From: an uncultured Clostridia bacterium
GTDB lineage: Bacteria; Bacillota; Clostridia; TANB77; CAG-508
Length of the DNA: 48,045 bases
Assembly: GCA_944393275.1 (NCBI GenBank)
Contig: CALXZQ010000001.1
Coordinates: forward strand, 1 to 48,045
Reading direction: 5' to 3'
A program made the translations under genes and the position numbers. The notes below the pieces were generated by a model. The model had not been told where the DNA came from, made no database searches, and was given only the letters and a program-made list of their open reading frames with translations. The number at the start of each line of letters is the position of its first letter. The first letter of the stretch is position 1. Shown one piece after another: positions 26,814 through 35,323 of the stretch.

Positions 26814-26916
26814 ATTATAAAGCAATCGATAAAGATTGCTGTGGGAGGAACGAAAGTTACAGTAAAATTGCTATGGGAGGTAACTAATTAGAAATAATTA
26901 GTTGCCAATTTTTTTA
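26814..26916 (+). ncRNA. Candidate structured small RNA or orphan riboswitch
   Basis: A promoter, three hairpins and a strong terminator occur within about 140 bases with no open frame. Hairpin 1 is AGCAATC/GATTGCT (26821-26840). Next is CTGT/ACAG with an inner AAC-GAAA-GTT (26839-26862). Last is the terminator GGTAACTAATTA/TAATTAGTTGCC with a GAAA loop and T-run (26879-26915). The words ATTGCTGTGGGAGG and ATTGCTATGGGAGG repeat at 26835 and 26867. AGTTAC (26855-26860) could instead pair with GTAACT (26880-26885) and break the terminator stem, as in a riboswitch. No coding region follows closely. Confidence 0.55.
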
Positions 26917-27020
26917 TTTTATATTATTGTTAGTTATAGAAGTAGATTAATAAAAAATTTTTGAGTAAAATTTGTGAGGAGCACTTTGAAAATTAAACTT
27001 TTTTGCAAATAACCTCTATA

Positions 27021-27080
27021 AACGCTCTAATTGAAAAATAACTCGCGGACTATAAAAAGTTTGTGAGTTATTTTATATAT
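27021..27080 (+). repeat. tRNA-Gly flank relic (copy 4)
   Basis: CGCTCTAATTGAAAAATAACT followed by GGACTATAAAAAGTTTGTGAGTT and a TTTTATATAT tail match the flank of the tRNA-Gly genes in order. The arms AATAACTC and GAGTTATT still form a hairpin, so terminator function may persist. Confidence 0.6.
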
Positions 27081-27090
27081 ACTACCTTTT

Positions 27091-27183
27091 AGCAGTGACA
27101 ATGGTAGAGTAGGATCAAGATATGTACCAAAGAGACATCCTATCTATAATGTAAATATGTTTAGATATATAATTGATAAATGA
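27091..27183 (+). pseudogene. Short coding remnant
   Basis: An open stretch without a start encodes SSDNGRVGSRYVPKRHPIY and ends after MFRYIIDK at a TGA. The composition looks protein-like, but it has no start or ribosome site and lies directly behind a tRNA-flank relic. It is probably the tail of a deleted gene; I do not recognise the family. Confidence 0.3.
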
Positions 27184-27409
27184 AGGAAGTTGCGTATTAT
27201 GAATAGTACTTTTAGTATTAAAAGACTAAAGAAGAAATAACTATATAGGATACAATTTCAATCCTATCACATACAAACTGAAATTGAAAATATTATATAA
27301 TGTTTACGCTAAAATATAGGAGAAAATTTTTTATGAGCAGAAGAAAATAGAAAAAATATAGAACATATATTATAAGAAATACATTTAAATCTAATTTTTT
27401 CAAAAAAGT

Positions 27410-27438
27410 GTGACAAAATTTATTTTAAATTGTATTAT
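27410..27438 (+). promoter_or_regulatory. Promoter of the ECF sigma operon
   Basis: GTGACA (27410-27415), a 17-base spacer and TATTAT (27433-27438), preceded by TTTTTTCAAAAAA. It could be read by the housekeeping sigma factor, or the TGTGACA element could be the -35 recognised by the encoded ECF factor itself. Confidence 0.5.
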
Positions 27439-27460
27439 AAGCAGAAAGGAGAGAAATTAA

Positions 27461-28039
27461 TTGGAAAATATAGAATTACTTAATAAAAAATCAGATAAAG
27501 AGCTATACCAAGCTTTTTTAGATAGTGATAAAGAAGCTCTTAATATACTAATAGCAAGATATCATAAAGAATTGACAAACTTTATACTTACATATGTAAA
27601 AAAAATTGATATTGCTGAAGATATAGTACAAGATTGTTTTATGTATATTATATTAAATCAATACGAATATGATTTTAAATATTCATTTAGAACCTACTTA
27701 TATACATTAGCTAAGTCTCGTTCACTTAATTATTTGAAAAAAGTAAAAAGAACTTCACTTATAGAAGAGGATTTTAATGTTGATGATATAGTACAATTAA
27801 ATTCTAATATAGAAAATGATATTATGAAAAAAGAAGATAAACAAATATTATTTAAAGCATTGAAAAAACTTCCAGAAAAGTACCAAGGCATCATAACTTT
27901 ATATTATTTTAAAGAATTCAAGTACAAAGAAATCTGTAAAATACTAAATCAAAGTATGCCAAAAACTAAAATGATGATTAATAGAGCAAGAAAAAAGTTA
28001 GAAAAAATATTAAGGGAGGTCTATAATTATGATGAATGA
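27461..28039 (+). CDS. ECF-type RNA polymerase sigma factor
   Basis: The 192-residue protein has the two ECF domains. Region 2 spans about residues 18-85 (LIARYHKELTNFIL, then AEDIVQDCFMYI, the -10 reading part). Region 4 spans about 130-185 (LPEKYQGIITLYYFKEFKYKEI, then a helix-turn-helix ending SMPKTKMMINRARKKL). Translation starts at TTG behind AAAGGAGAGA. The next gene overlaps its end by 11 bases and encodes a single-pass membrane protein, the usual place for an anti-sigma factor. So the pair probably senses an envelope signal; the regulon is unknown. Confidence 0.9.
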   Translation: MENIELLNKKSDKELYQAFLDSDKEALNILIARYHKELTNFILTYVKKIDIAEDIVQDCFMYIILNQYEYDFKYSFRTYLYTLAKSRSLNYLKKVKRTSLIEEDFNVDDIVQLNSNIENDIMKKEDKQILFKALKKLPEKYQGIITLYYFKEFKYKEICKILNQSMPKTKMMINRARKKLEKILREVYNYDE

Positions 28040-29009
28040 TAAAGAATTTGCTGATAAAGTATGGGAAAAACACCAAAGATATATTAATTCTAATGAAAAA
28101 GATCCTTATTTTAGTAAACACCAATATAAAACAAATAATACTTACAAGAAATTAAGACTTTTATTTAATGTTATTTTGGGATTCGCATTAACTGCAGGCA
28201 TAGTATATGCTAGTATAAAAGGATATGATTTCATTCAAAATAATACTTCTTTTGATTATAAACAAAATACAGGATATGATATTAGCAAAGAAATGCTAAA
28301 CTCGAATGGGTTATATTATACTAAAATATATACATATGAGGATTACATTAACGAAAAAGAATCTTACTCGAATTTTATTGAATTGGAAGAAGCCGATTTT
28401 AAAGATAATTTTCTTTTAATAATAACGGGTGAAAATTATCGTACAACCAATTTACATATTTCAAATATTTATGCTGATGCTCAGACTATGTTTATTGAGT
28501 TAAGAAGGAATACAACATACGATGAAAAAAATACTCATATAGCAGCCAAAATACCTAAAGATTTAGATAGAGAAAAAGTAGAGATTAATAATATTCCTAA
28601 TATTATTAATACACCAGAACACTTTACCAATATAAATAATATAGATGTGAATTATACAGAAGAACAAGCAATATTAGAAGGCTGTTTGGTAATTAAAGAA
28701 CATAAAATAATTTCTCATAATGGAAATGTTTTAGATGAATTTATAGAGAATTATAAAAATGGAAAAGAAGGTTTTTTAAGAATTTATAGAGTTGATATTG
28801 CCGGAATAAAAATAATATTTGATATTGAGAATAAGAATGGAGCTATGAATTTAAGTTGGAGATGTATAAATGGAGAAGATAATGAAATTTATTATCGTAC
28901 AGGAAATAGAATAATTAAATTTGAGGAAATTATAAATGAAAAAGTAAATACTTATGTTTTTATGGATCAGATAGAAAATCAAATGATTTTATGCTCAATA
29001 GAAGTATAA
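28029..29009 (+). CDS. Membrane-anchored putative anti-sigma factor
   Basis: The 326-residue protein starts with a short charged cytoplasmic part (about 45 residues), one membrane helix (LLFNVILGFALTAGIVYASI, about 46-65), and a large outer domain with no motif I can name with confidence. The outer part includes NFIELEEADFKDNFLLIITGEN. Overlap with the sigma gene, gene order and one-pass topology suggest it restrains the sigma factor at the membrane. The cytoplasmic part lacks a clear zinc-binding HxxxCxxC motif, so it is not a classical zinc anti-sigma domain. Two adjacent ATG codons are possible starts. Confidence 0.65.
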   Translation: MMNDKEFADKVWEKHQRYINSNEKDPYFSKHQYKTNNTYKKLRLLFNVILGFALTAGIVYASIKGYDFIQNNTSFDYKQNTGYDISKEMLNSNGLYYTKIYTYEDYINEKESYSNFIELEEADFKDNFLLIITGENYRTTNLHISNIYADAQTMFIELRRNTTYDEKNTHIAAKIPKDLDREKVEINNIPNIINTPEHFTNINNIDVNYTEEQAILEGCLVIKEHKIISHNGNVLDEFIENYKNGKEGFLRIYRVDIAGIKIIFDIENKNGAMNLSWRCINGEDNEIYYRTGNRIIKFEEIINEKVNTYVFMDQIENQMILCSIEV

Positions 29010-29094
29010 CATATTTTAATTTATTTAACTTTGAATGCAATAAAGATGATAATATTGTATAATGTTAAAGTTGGCGATATGAGTATTGTCAATG

Positions 29095-29139
29095 TGCACC
29101 TTAAATACTAATTAACAGTTTATTGAGTATTTAGGTGCA
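29095..29139. repeat. Inverted repeat upstream of the SH3-like gene
   Basis: TGCACCTTAAATACT and AGTATTTAGGTGCA are complementary except for one bulged base and are separated by about 16 bases. There is no T-run, so an operator or the end of a mobile segment is more likely than a terminator. It lies 40 bases before the GC-richer secreted-protein gene. Confidence 0.55.
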
Positions 29140-29179
29140 GAATGCTCGAAAGGAATTTAGCTAATGGAGGGTAAAATTT

Positions 29180-29932
29180 ATGACAGTATTTAAACGGCGT
29201 TTTGTATTGCTAGCATTGGTTCTTGTAACAATGCTCACATTGTTTCCAATGACGCAGGCGCATGCAGCAGAAGATTGGCTCTATGGAGGTCAAGAAATCG
29301 CATGGGAAAACCTGCCGGTATACTCTGACAGATACGGAAGCTCACGGATTGGTACAATCTTTAAATATGAAGGATTCACCGTACTTCGTGACAACTTCCC
29401 AGAAAGATACTGGTGGGTAGAATATAGCACATCGAATGGTGCTAAAAGAGGATATTTGATATTTGAATACAGTGATGAAGTGCATCAAAGAGGAAGCGGA
29501 CTGGCAACTGTTAAGAATACGACCAGTCTGTATTACGGTACCAATTCCTATGATTATCAAAAATCCGGTACAGTATATGCTGGGGAATACATTGTTATTT
29601 TGGCCAAAAATGATGACTGGGTATATGTTGAATATAACACAACATCCGGTAGAAAACGTGGCTATATGTCCTATTCTAACCTCAATGTAATTAACAGACC
29701 TGGTGTATTTGACGACTTATATACATTCGAAAATTCAGGAGTACATGAGTACTATTCTGGAAGGCATAATGTATATGCAGGTCCTACAACCCAGTATCCA
29801 TCCATTGGATATATTGAGAATGAAGAAGTGATTAATTATGGTTACTATTGGCTTGAGAGCGGTGAGAGGAGTACCTATATCGAATACTATGTAAATGGTA
29901 CGAATCAAAAGAAATCCGGCTTTATTGTTTGA
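29180..29932 (+). CDS. Secreted bacterial SH3-like protein, GC-richer than neighbours
   Basis: The 250-residue product begins with a classic signal peptide (charged MTVFKRR, hydrophobic core, cleavage near AHA-AE). The mature part holds two to three SH3b-like repeats of about 60 residues: W-V-E-Y-STSNGAKRGYL, WVYVEYNTTSGRKRGYM and a weaker third ending YIEYYVNGTNQKKSGFI. Such domains bind peptidoglycan; no catalytic domain follows. Base composition and codon choice (CTG, CCG, CGG, GGC) are richer in GC than the surroundings, and it has its own GC-rich terminator and an inverted repeat upstream. This suggests it arrived as a unit. Confidence 0.8.
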   Translation: MTVFKRRFVLLALVLVTMLTLFPMTQAHAAEDWLYGGQEIAWENLPVYSDRYGSSRIGTIFKYEGFTVLRDNFPERYWWVEYSTSNGAKRGYLIFEYSDEVHQRGSGLATVKNTTSLYYGTNSYDYQKSGTVYAGEYIVILAKNDDWVYVEYNTTSGRKRGYMSYSNLNVINRPGVFDDLYTFENSGVHEYYSGRHNVYAGPTTQYPSIGYIENEEVINYGYYWLESGERSTYIEYYVNGTNQKKSGFIV

Positions 29933-30008
29933 GATGCAAAAGTATATGCGAACTTTATATGGTAAGTAATATTTAAACATTAATAAGCAATTCCTTTCGA
30001 GTATGGGC

Positions 30009-30039
30009 AAGGACCCCCACTGGGGGTCCTTGGTCTTTT
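30009..30039 (+). terminator. GC-rich terminator behind the SH3-like gene
   Basis: AAGGACCCCC pairs with GGGGGTCCTT around a three-base loop, followed by GGTCTTTT. The high GC matches the foreign gene rather than the host. Confidence 0.85.
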
Positions 30040-30040
30040 A

Positions 30041-30261
30041 TAAGTAACATACTTAGATAATTCTTTTGAAATATAATCATTTCTAAAGTTTCTGCTCATT
30101 ATATGACTAATAATAAATGTTTCACATTGTTTAAGTTCTTTAGAAGAATATTCATTATTTTTAATTTTATATCCTACTTCATTTAATAATATTTAATCTT
30201 TTATAAAAAGTTCAGTTTTTAAGTTGTTATGAAATGTATCATATTTGCCTGTTAAAAGTCT
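30041..30261 (-). pseudogene. Decayed minus-strand coding remnant
   Basis: A frame reading LLTGKYDTFHNNLKTELFIKD, then a stop, then ILLNEVGYKIKNNEYSSKEL and FIISHIMSRNFRNDYISKEL looks protein-like, but it has an internal TAA and no start or ribosome site. Family unknown. The rest of the spacer up to 30554 shows no gene; around 30431-30470 it contains the words AGTTCGTGACTTGTAT and TTTGAAAA that echo the tRNA-relic at 25450. Confidence 0.35.
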
Positions 30262-30554
30262 GATTGCTATAGTTTTTAAGTTACTGGATTATTTTCTATT
30301 TCTTTTTCATTATAATTATTATTTATAATTTATACCCCATACTAAGAATGATGTTACTTATTATATATTTAATATGGGAAATATCTATAATTCTATTGAA
30401 TTTAAACAATAATTTATATATAATCTTTTTAAGAGAATATAGTTCGTGACTTGTATGCTATTTGTTTGAAAAAAACAATACAAATATTTGCACGTTTTTA
30501 TACTTGATTTTTATAGTTATAATAATGTAATAGAGAAATAAAGGGGCAATTTAT

Positions 30555-32310
30555 ATGGAAGAAGAAATGAAACAAAAAAATCGAAAAAAATATTAACATT
30601 TATTATTTTACTAGTTATAATCTTAATAGGTATAGTAATTTTCTTAGGAATAATGTTAAAAGACGAAATTAATTTAGGAAAAAACAAAATTGATGATTGG
30701 GAATTTTCAGCAGAAAATATTAAAGGAAGTTATAAGGATACGGAAACGGATTTAACTGCAAGCACCCTTGATTCTAATATGGGTCTTTCAACAGGTGGAG
30801 CAAAAGATGTTAATAATTTCAGAGAAAACATAGAAAATGGATATCTTCCAATATCTACAGATATAACATATAATGGATTATTCTATGATTATACATTTGA
30901 TACAGGAAATACAAATCAAGAGTCAGAAGAATTATTCTCTCCATCATATTCTACAGCTATATCACAAGATCCAATATCTGAAGAAGATGAATATTATATA
31001 ACAGTAGGGCTTAATTCAAACATAAAAGAAAATGACTTCTCAAGGAGAAAGCTAAATTTAGTGGTTGTATTAGATATATCTGGATCAATGAGTTCAAAAT
31101 TAGATACATATTACTATGATTATAGTGAAGAAACAGAGGACTCTAATAAAACTAAAATGGAACTAGCAAATGAATCTGTTAATATACTAATAGACCAATT
31201 AAATGATGATGATAGATTTGGAATGGTTTTATTTGATAACTCAGCTTACATGGCAAAACCAATGAATTTAGTTGGAAAAACAGATATGGAAGCTATAAAA
31301 GGACATATTTTAGAAATAGAAGCGAATGGTGGAACTAATTTTGAAAGTGGATACACAAAAGCAACAGAATTATTCAAAGAATACATTAATGAAGACAAAA
31401 ATGAATATGAAAACAGAATAATTGTTATAACAGATGCAATGCCAAATTATGGAACTACTTCTAGTGAAGGGTTAATGTCTTATGTTAGTGATAATGCAAA
31501 TAATAGCATTTATACAACCTTTATAGGAGTTGGGGTAGATTTTAATACAGAATTAATTGAAGCTATATCAAATGTGAGAGGAGCAAATTATTATTCTGTT
31601 CATAGTTCATCAGAATTTAAGGAAAGAATGGGTGAACAATTTGAATATATGGTTACACCATTAGTATTTGATTTACAGTTAAATTTACAATCAAATGATT
31701 ATGAAATAGTTGATGTATATGGTTCAGATACTGTAAACAAAGAAAATGGTAATACAATGAATATTAATACTCTATTTCCTTCCAAAACAACAAGTGATGG
31801 AGAAGTAAAAGGCGGAGTAATATTACTAAAATTAGCTAGAAAGAATAGTGGGTCTGAAAATATAACTTTAAATGTTTCGTATAAAGATAGAGAAGGAAAT
31901 GAATATAAAAATTCACAAATAGTTGAATTTAAAGTAAATCAAATACAAGTACTTGATATTAACCAAAGCCTAGAATACTATGATAATACAGGAATAAGAA
32001 AAGCAATATTACTTACAAGATATGCAAATGCTTTAAAAAATTGGACATTATATGAGCGAAGTGAAAAAGATGATAGATTTATAATAACTCCTAATACGGG
32101 TATAACAGATTGTTCATATACAGAAGAGAAATATATCAGATATTAGGAGAAAACGAAAGAACAGCAGTAGAATTAACAGTGAGTGATGAATATAAAGATA
32201 TATTCAATAAAATAAAAACTTATATTGAACAAGAAAATAGTGAAATACAAGATGATACTTTAAATCAAGAAATAGAAATATTAAATAAACTAATAAACCT
32301 AGAGTCTTAA
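30555..32310 (+). pseudogene. von Willebrand factor A domain membrane protein with two frameshifts
   Basis: A ribosome site (AAGGGG) and ATG at 30555 begin MEEEMKQK, then the frame is lost in a run of seven A (30574-30580). One more A would join it to KKILTFIILLVIILIG, a membrane helix, and to the long frame from 30653. That frame has a vWA domain with an intact MIDAS site (VVLDISGSMS, GGTNFESG and ITDAMPN). Near 32130 a second one-base loss shifts the frame again; the last part (ILGENERTAVELTVSDEY, ending KLINLES) lies in another frame. Repaired, it is a membrane-anchored outer vWA protein of about 580 residues. It could be a pseudogene, a phase-variable gene, or contain assembly errors. Confidence 0.75.
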
Positions 32311-32327
32311 ATGATTCTAGGTTTTAA
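32293..32327 (+). terminator. Terminator of the vWA gene
   Basis: AAACCTAGA pairs with TCTAGGTTT around a 12-base loop and is followed by T then A. It overlaps the final codons of the vWA reading frame. Confidence 0.65.
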
Positions 32328-32623
32328 AAAATATTAAAATGTTGGTATAAATTTTTATATTGGATATTAAAAAATTGAATAAGAGATACCAATTATACAA
32401 AAATCATGAGAAAAACAGTAAAGTTTTAAAATAAGGATTTAAAAGAATATTGTCAGGAGAAGATGTGAATTTTTTAGCTATTACAATAAGAGTAGCCTAA
32501 TATAAACTTAATCAAAAAGTGTCTAACTTTTAAGGTTCGGCTTAGTGTCTACTTTCATCTTTTCACTTCTAATTTACCAATAGATTAATATGATTAGCTA
32601 TATAAGTTATCATTTATTTCTTT
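32328..32623. other. Intergenic, no gene seen
   Basis: About 300 AT-rich bases between the vWA remnant and the 3' end of the histidine phosphatase gene. There are short frames only; two AGTGTCTA words lie at 32518 and 32546. Confidence 0.4.
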
Positions 32624-33160
32624 TTAAAACTCATATTCTGTATAATCACAATTTTTTAATACTAGACTTAATAAATTATCATCTTGAGGTATACCATTAA
32701 AATAACAATTTACAGGAATACTTACTCCACCATGAGCAACTAATAAAATATTTTTTCCAGGGTATGTTTTTTTAATATCATCTAAAAATGAATAAATTCT
32801 ATTAAAGAAATCTCGTATATTTTCAGCTCTTTCATATTTAATGTTACGCTTATAACTCCAAAAACCGTTATAGTCAAAATCCTCTGTATGTTTTCCTTCA
32901 AATTCGCCAAAGTCTCTTTCAGAAATTCTATCATCATAAATAATTTGAATATTTCTTCCATGATTAATAATATTAGCAGTTTGTTTTGCTCTATTTAATG
33001 GTGAGCATATAATTAAATCAATATTTTCAGATAATAGTTTTTCTCTTGTTTCTTCTGCTTGTTTTTTACCGGTTTCATTTAAATTAATATCTGCTTTTCC
33101 TTGAACCTTGTGCTCAGCATTCCAATCAGTTTGACCATGTCGTGTAATAAGTATGCTCAT
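32624..33160 (-). CDS. Histidine phosphatase (phosphoglycerate mutase-like) family protein
   Basis: The 178-residue protein opens with TRHGQTDWN, holding the catalytic His that is phosphorylated during turnover. It contains the second part ICSPLNRAKQTA, the acid ERDFGEFEG, and the second His in VAHGGVS. The family ranges from phosphoglycerate mutases to small-molecule and sugar phosphatases; the short length favours a cofactor-independent phosphatase of the GpmB/CobC/PhoE kind. Substrate unknown. It is a single gene on the minus strand, divergent from the transketolase genes, with AGGAGAGG upstream of the start. Confidence 0.85.
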   Translation of the reverse strand: MSILITRHGQTDWNAEHKVQGKADINLNETGKKQAEETREKLLSENIDLIICSPLNRAKQTANIINHGRNIQIIYDDRISERDFGEFEGKHTEDFDYNGFWSYKRNIKYERAENIRDFFNRIYSFLDDIKKTYPGKNILLVAHGGVSIPVNCYFNGIPQDDNLLSLVLKNCDYTEYEF

Positions 33161-33322
33161 ATAAATCCTCTCCTTTATACTAATGAATTATACAATGAAT
33201 AATAAAAATTGACTATAGTTTTTTACTAAATAATGTAAGTAAAATTATTTAGTAATTTTATGAATAATATAGATATAAAAAAGAAGTTATGTTATATTAT
33301 AAAATGTAAGGAGAGTGAAGAT

Positions 33323-34138
33323 ATGACTAGTGAAAAAGAATTAAAAGAAATTGCAAATAAAATAAGAATAGGTGTTATAGAAGCGGTATACAATGGAAAA
33401 TCAGGACATCCAGGAGGTTCCCTTTCTATAGCAGATATTCTAGCTGTTTTATATTTCAATGAAATGAATATATATCCTCAAGATCCTAAAGCTGAGAATA
33501 GGGATAGATTTGTATTATCTAAAGGTCATTGTTCGCCAGCATTATATAGTGCACTAGCATTAAGAGGATTTTTTAATTATGATGAATTATTAAAATTTAG
33601 AAATATAGAAAGTAATCTACAAGGACATCCCGATATGAATAAAGTACCAGGTGTTGATATGACAACAGGTTCATTAGGACAGGGATTGTCTGCAGCTAAT
33701 GGAATGGCAATAGCAGGAAAGTTAGATAATAAAGACTATAGAGTATATGCAATTTTAGGTGATGGAGAAATAGAAGAAGGACAAATTTGGGAAGCTGCAA
33801 TGACATCAAATAAGTACAAATTGGATAACTTATGTGTAATTGTAGACAATAACAATTTACAAATAGATGGAACAATAGAAGAAGTTATGAGTTCATATCC
33901 AATAGACGAGAAATTTAGAAGTTTTGGATTTGAAGTTATAAATATAAATGGAAATGAAATATCAGAAATATTAGAAGCTTTTGATAAGGCAAAAAAAACT
34001 AAAGGAAAACCTACAGCAATAATTGCTAGAACAATTAAAGGAAAAGGTGTATCTTTTATGGAAAACCAAGTAGGGTGGCATGGAAAAGCACCAAATGAAG
34101 AACAATATAAAATAGCAATGAAAGAATTAGGTTATTAA
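33323..34138 (+). CDS. Transketolase, N-terminal (ThDP-binding) subunit
   Basis: The 271-residue protein is the first half of a split transketolase: GHPGGSLSIADILAVLY, SKGHCSPALYSALA, TGSLGQGLSAANGMA, and the ThDP/metal motif GDGEIEEGQIWEA followed by DNNNLQIDG. It acts in the non-oxidative pentose phosphate pathway with the next gene as partner. The frame is open 21 codons further up, but MTSEKELKEIANK has GGAGAG at good spacing and fits family N-termini. The split two-gene form is common in Clostridia and archaea. A similar split architecture exists in some DXS-like proteins, but these motifs fit transketolase. Confidence 0.93.
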   Translation: MTSEKELKEIANKIRIGVIEAVYNGKSGHPGGSLSIADILAVLYFNEMNIYPQDPKAENRDRFVLSKGHCSPALYSALALRGFFNYDELLKFRNIESNLQGHPDMNKVPGVDMTTGSLGQGLSAANGMAIAGKLDNKDYRVYAILGDGEIEEGQIWEAAMTSNKYKLDNLCVIVDNNNLQIDGTIEEVMSSYPIDEKFRSFGFEVININGNEISEILEAFDKAKKTKGKPTAIIARTIKGKGVSFMENQVGWHGKAPNEEQYKIAMKELGY

Positions 34139-34287
34139 TAATTTAGAACAAGAACATAAGAGCCAATGTGTATGATATGTTTTTATTGAATAGGAATAAA
34201 TAATATTTTTAAAGACAGATAAGTTTAGCTGAATCTGAAAATCAATAGGATAAAATCTAACAAATTAAAGTTAAGGAGAATTCTAAT

Positions 34288-35229
34288 ATGAATATTAATT
34301 ATGAAGTCAAAAAAGCGACAAGACAAAGTTATGGAGAAGCATTAAAAGAATTAGGAGAAAAATATAATGATATTGTAGTTTTAGATGCAGATTTATCTTC
34401 AGCAACTAAAACAGAGCTATTTGCTAAAGAATTTCCAAATAGATTTTTTGATATTGGAATAGCAGAACAAGATATGATGGGAACAGCAGCAGGTTTAGCA
34501 ACTTGTAATAAAATCCCATATGTTAGCACATTTGCTGTATTTGCAGCAGGACGAGCTTATGATCAAATTAGAAATAGTATATGTTATCCAAAATTAAATG
34601 TTAAAATATGTGCAACTCATTGTGGAGTAACAGTAGGAGAAGACGGCGCAACACATCAAATGCTAGAAGACATAAGCTTAATGAGAACATTACCTAATAT
34701 GACAGTAGTTTCTGTATCTGATGATACACAAGCAAAATGGGCAGTACAAGAAATATATAATATAAATGGACCAGTATATTTAAGATTAGCAAGACTTGCA
34801 ACTCCAATTATATATGATGCAAATGATAAATTTGAAATAGGAAAAGGTATACAAATAGGAGATGGAACTGATGCAACCGTAATTGCAACAGGAGTAACAG
34901 TTGCAGAAGCAATAAAAGCAAAAGAAAAATTGCAAAGTGAAGGAAAAAATATAAGAGTTATAGACATGCATACTATAAAACCAATAGATAAGGATATTAT
35001 TATAAAAGCTGCTAAAGAAACTAAGCATATTATTACAGTTGAAGACCATAGTATTATAGGAGGTTTAGGCTCTAGTGTATGTGAAGTACTTTCTGAAAAT
35101 TATCCTAAAATAGTACATAGAATGGGAATTAAAGATACTTTTGGTAAATCTGGTAAAGCTGAGGAATTATTAAAATATTTTAAAATTGATAGTAATGCAA
35201 TATGTGAAAAAATAACAAAATTAGTATAA
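34288..35229 (+). CDS. Transketolase, C-terminal subunit
   Basis: The 313-residue partner carries the pyrimidine-binding and C-terminal domains: LDADLSSATKT, the catalytic Glu in DIGIAEQDMMGTAAGLA, FAAGRAYDQIRNSICY, and HCGVTVGEDGATHQMLEDI. It completes the ThDP active site with the preceding subunit. The 150-base spacer between the two genes contains no frame or clear terminator, so they may form one transcript. The start has an AAGGAG site. Confidence 0.93.
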   Translation: MNINYEVKKATRQSYGEALKELGEKYNDIVVLDADLSSATKTELFAKEFPNRFFDIGIAEQDMMGTAAGLATCNKIPYVSTFAVFAAGRAYDQIRNSICYPKLNVKICATHCGVTVGEDGATHQMLEDISLMRTLPNMTVVSVSDDTQAKWAVQEIYNINGPVYLRLARLATPIIYDANDKFEIGKGIQIGDGTDATVIATGVTVAEAIKAKEKLQSEGKNIRVIDMHTIKPIDKDIIIKAAKETKHIITVEDHSIIGGLGSSVCEVLSENYPKIVHRMGIKDTFGKSGKAEELLKYFKIDSNAICEKITKLV

Positions 35230-35323
35230 TATTTTAAATACAAAGTATTGCATAAAACGACATTTATTGTTATCATAAAATATAGATATTAAAATATTTT
35301 ACATAATAAGGAGCAGTTTTAAT

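Larger units (their letters stand above)
26917..27460. other. Non-coding or decayed stretch before the sigma factor gene
   Basis: Apart from the tRNA-flank copy, a short remnant frame and the sigma promoter listed separately, I see only AT-rich sequence with frequent stops. There is one weak inverted repeat around 27250-27290 (TTTCAATCC and GAAATTGAAA words). Confidence 0.4.

Noticed and set aside
26814..26916. T-box or tRNA-like identity of the structured RNA
   Set aside because: It lacks the AGGGTGG-ACCGCG T-box core and any cloverleaf; only hairpins and a terminator are seen.
33323..35229. The two-gene transketolase as a split DXS that would replace the missing dxs
   Set aside because: The motifs (GHPGGSLS, GDGEIEEGQIWEA, IAEQDMMGTAAGLA) are those of split transketolase, and separate N and C subunits are usual for that enzyme in Clostridia.
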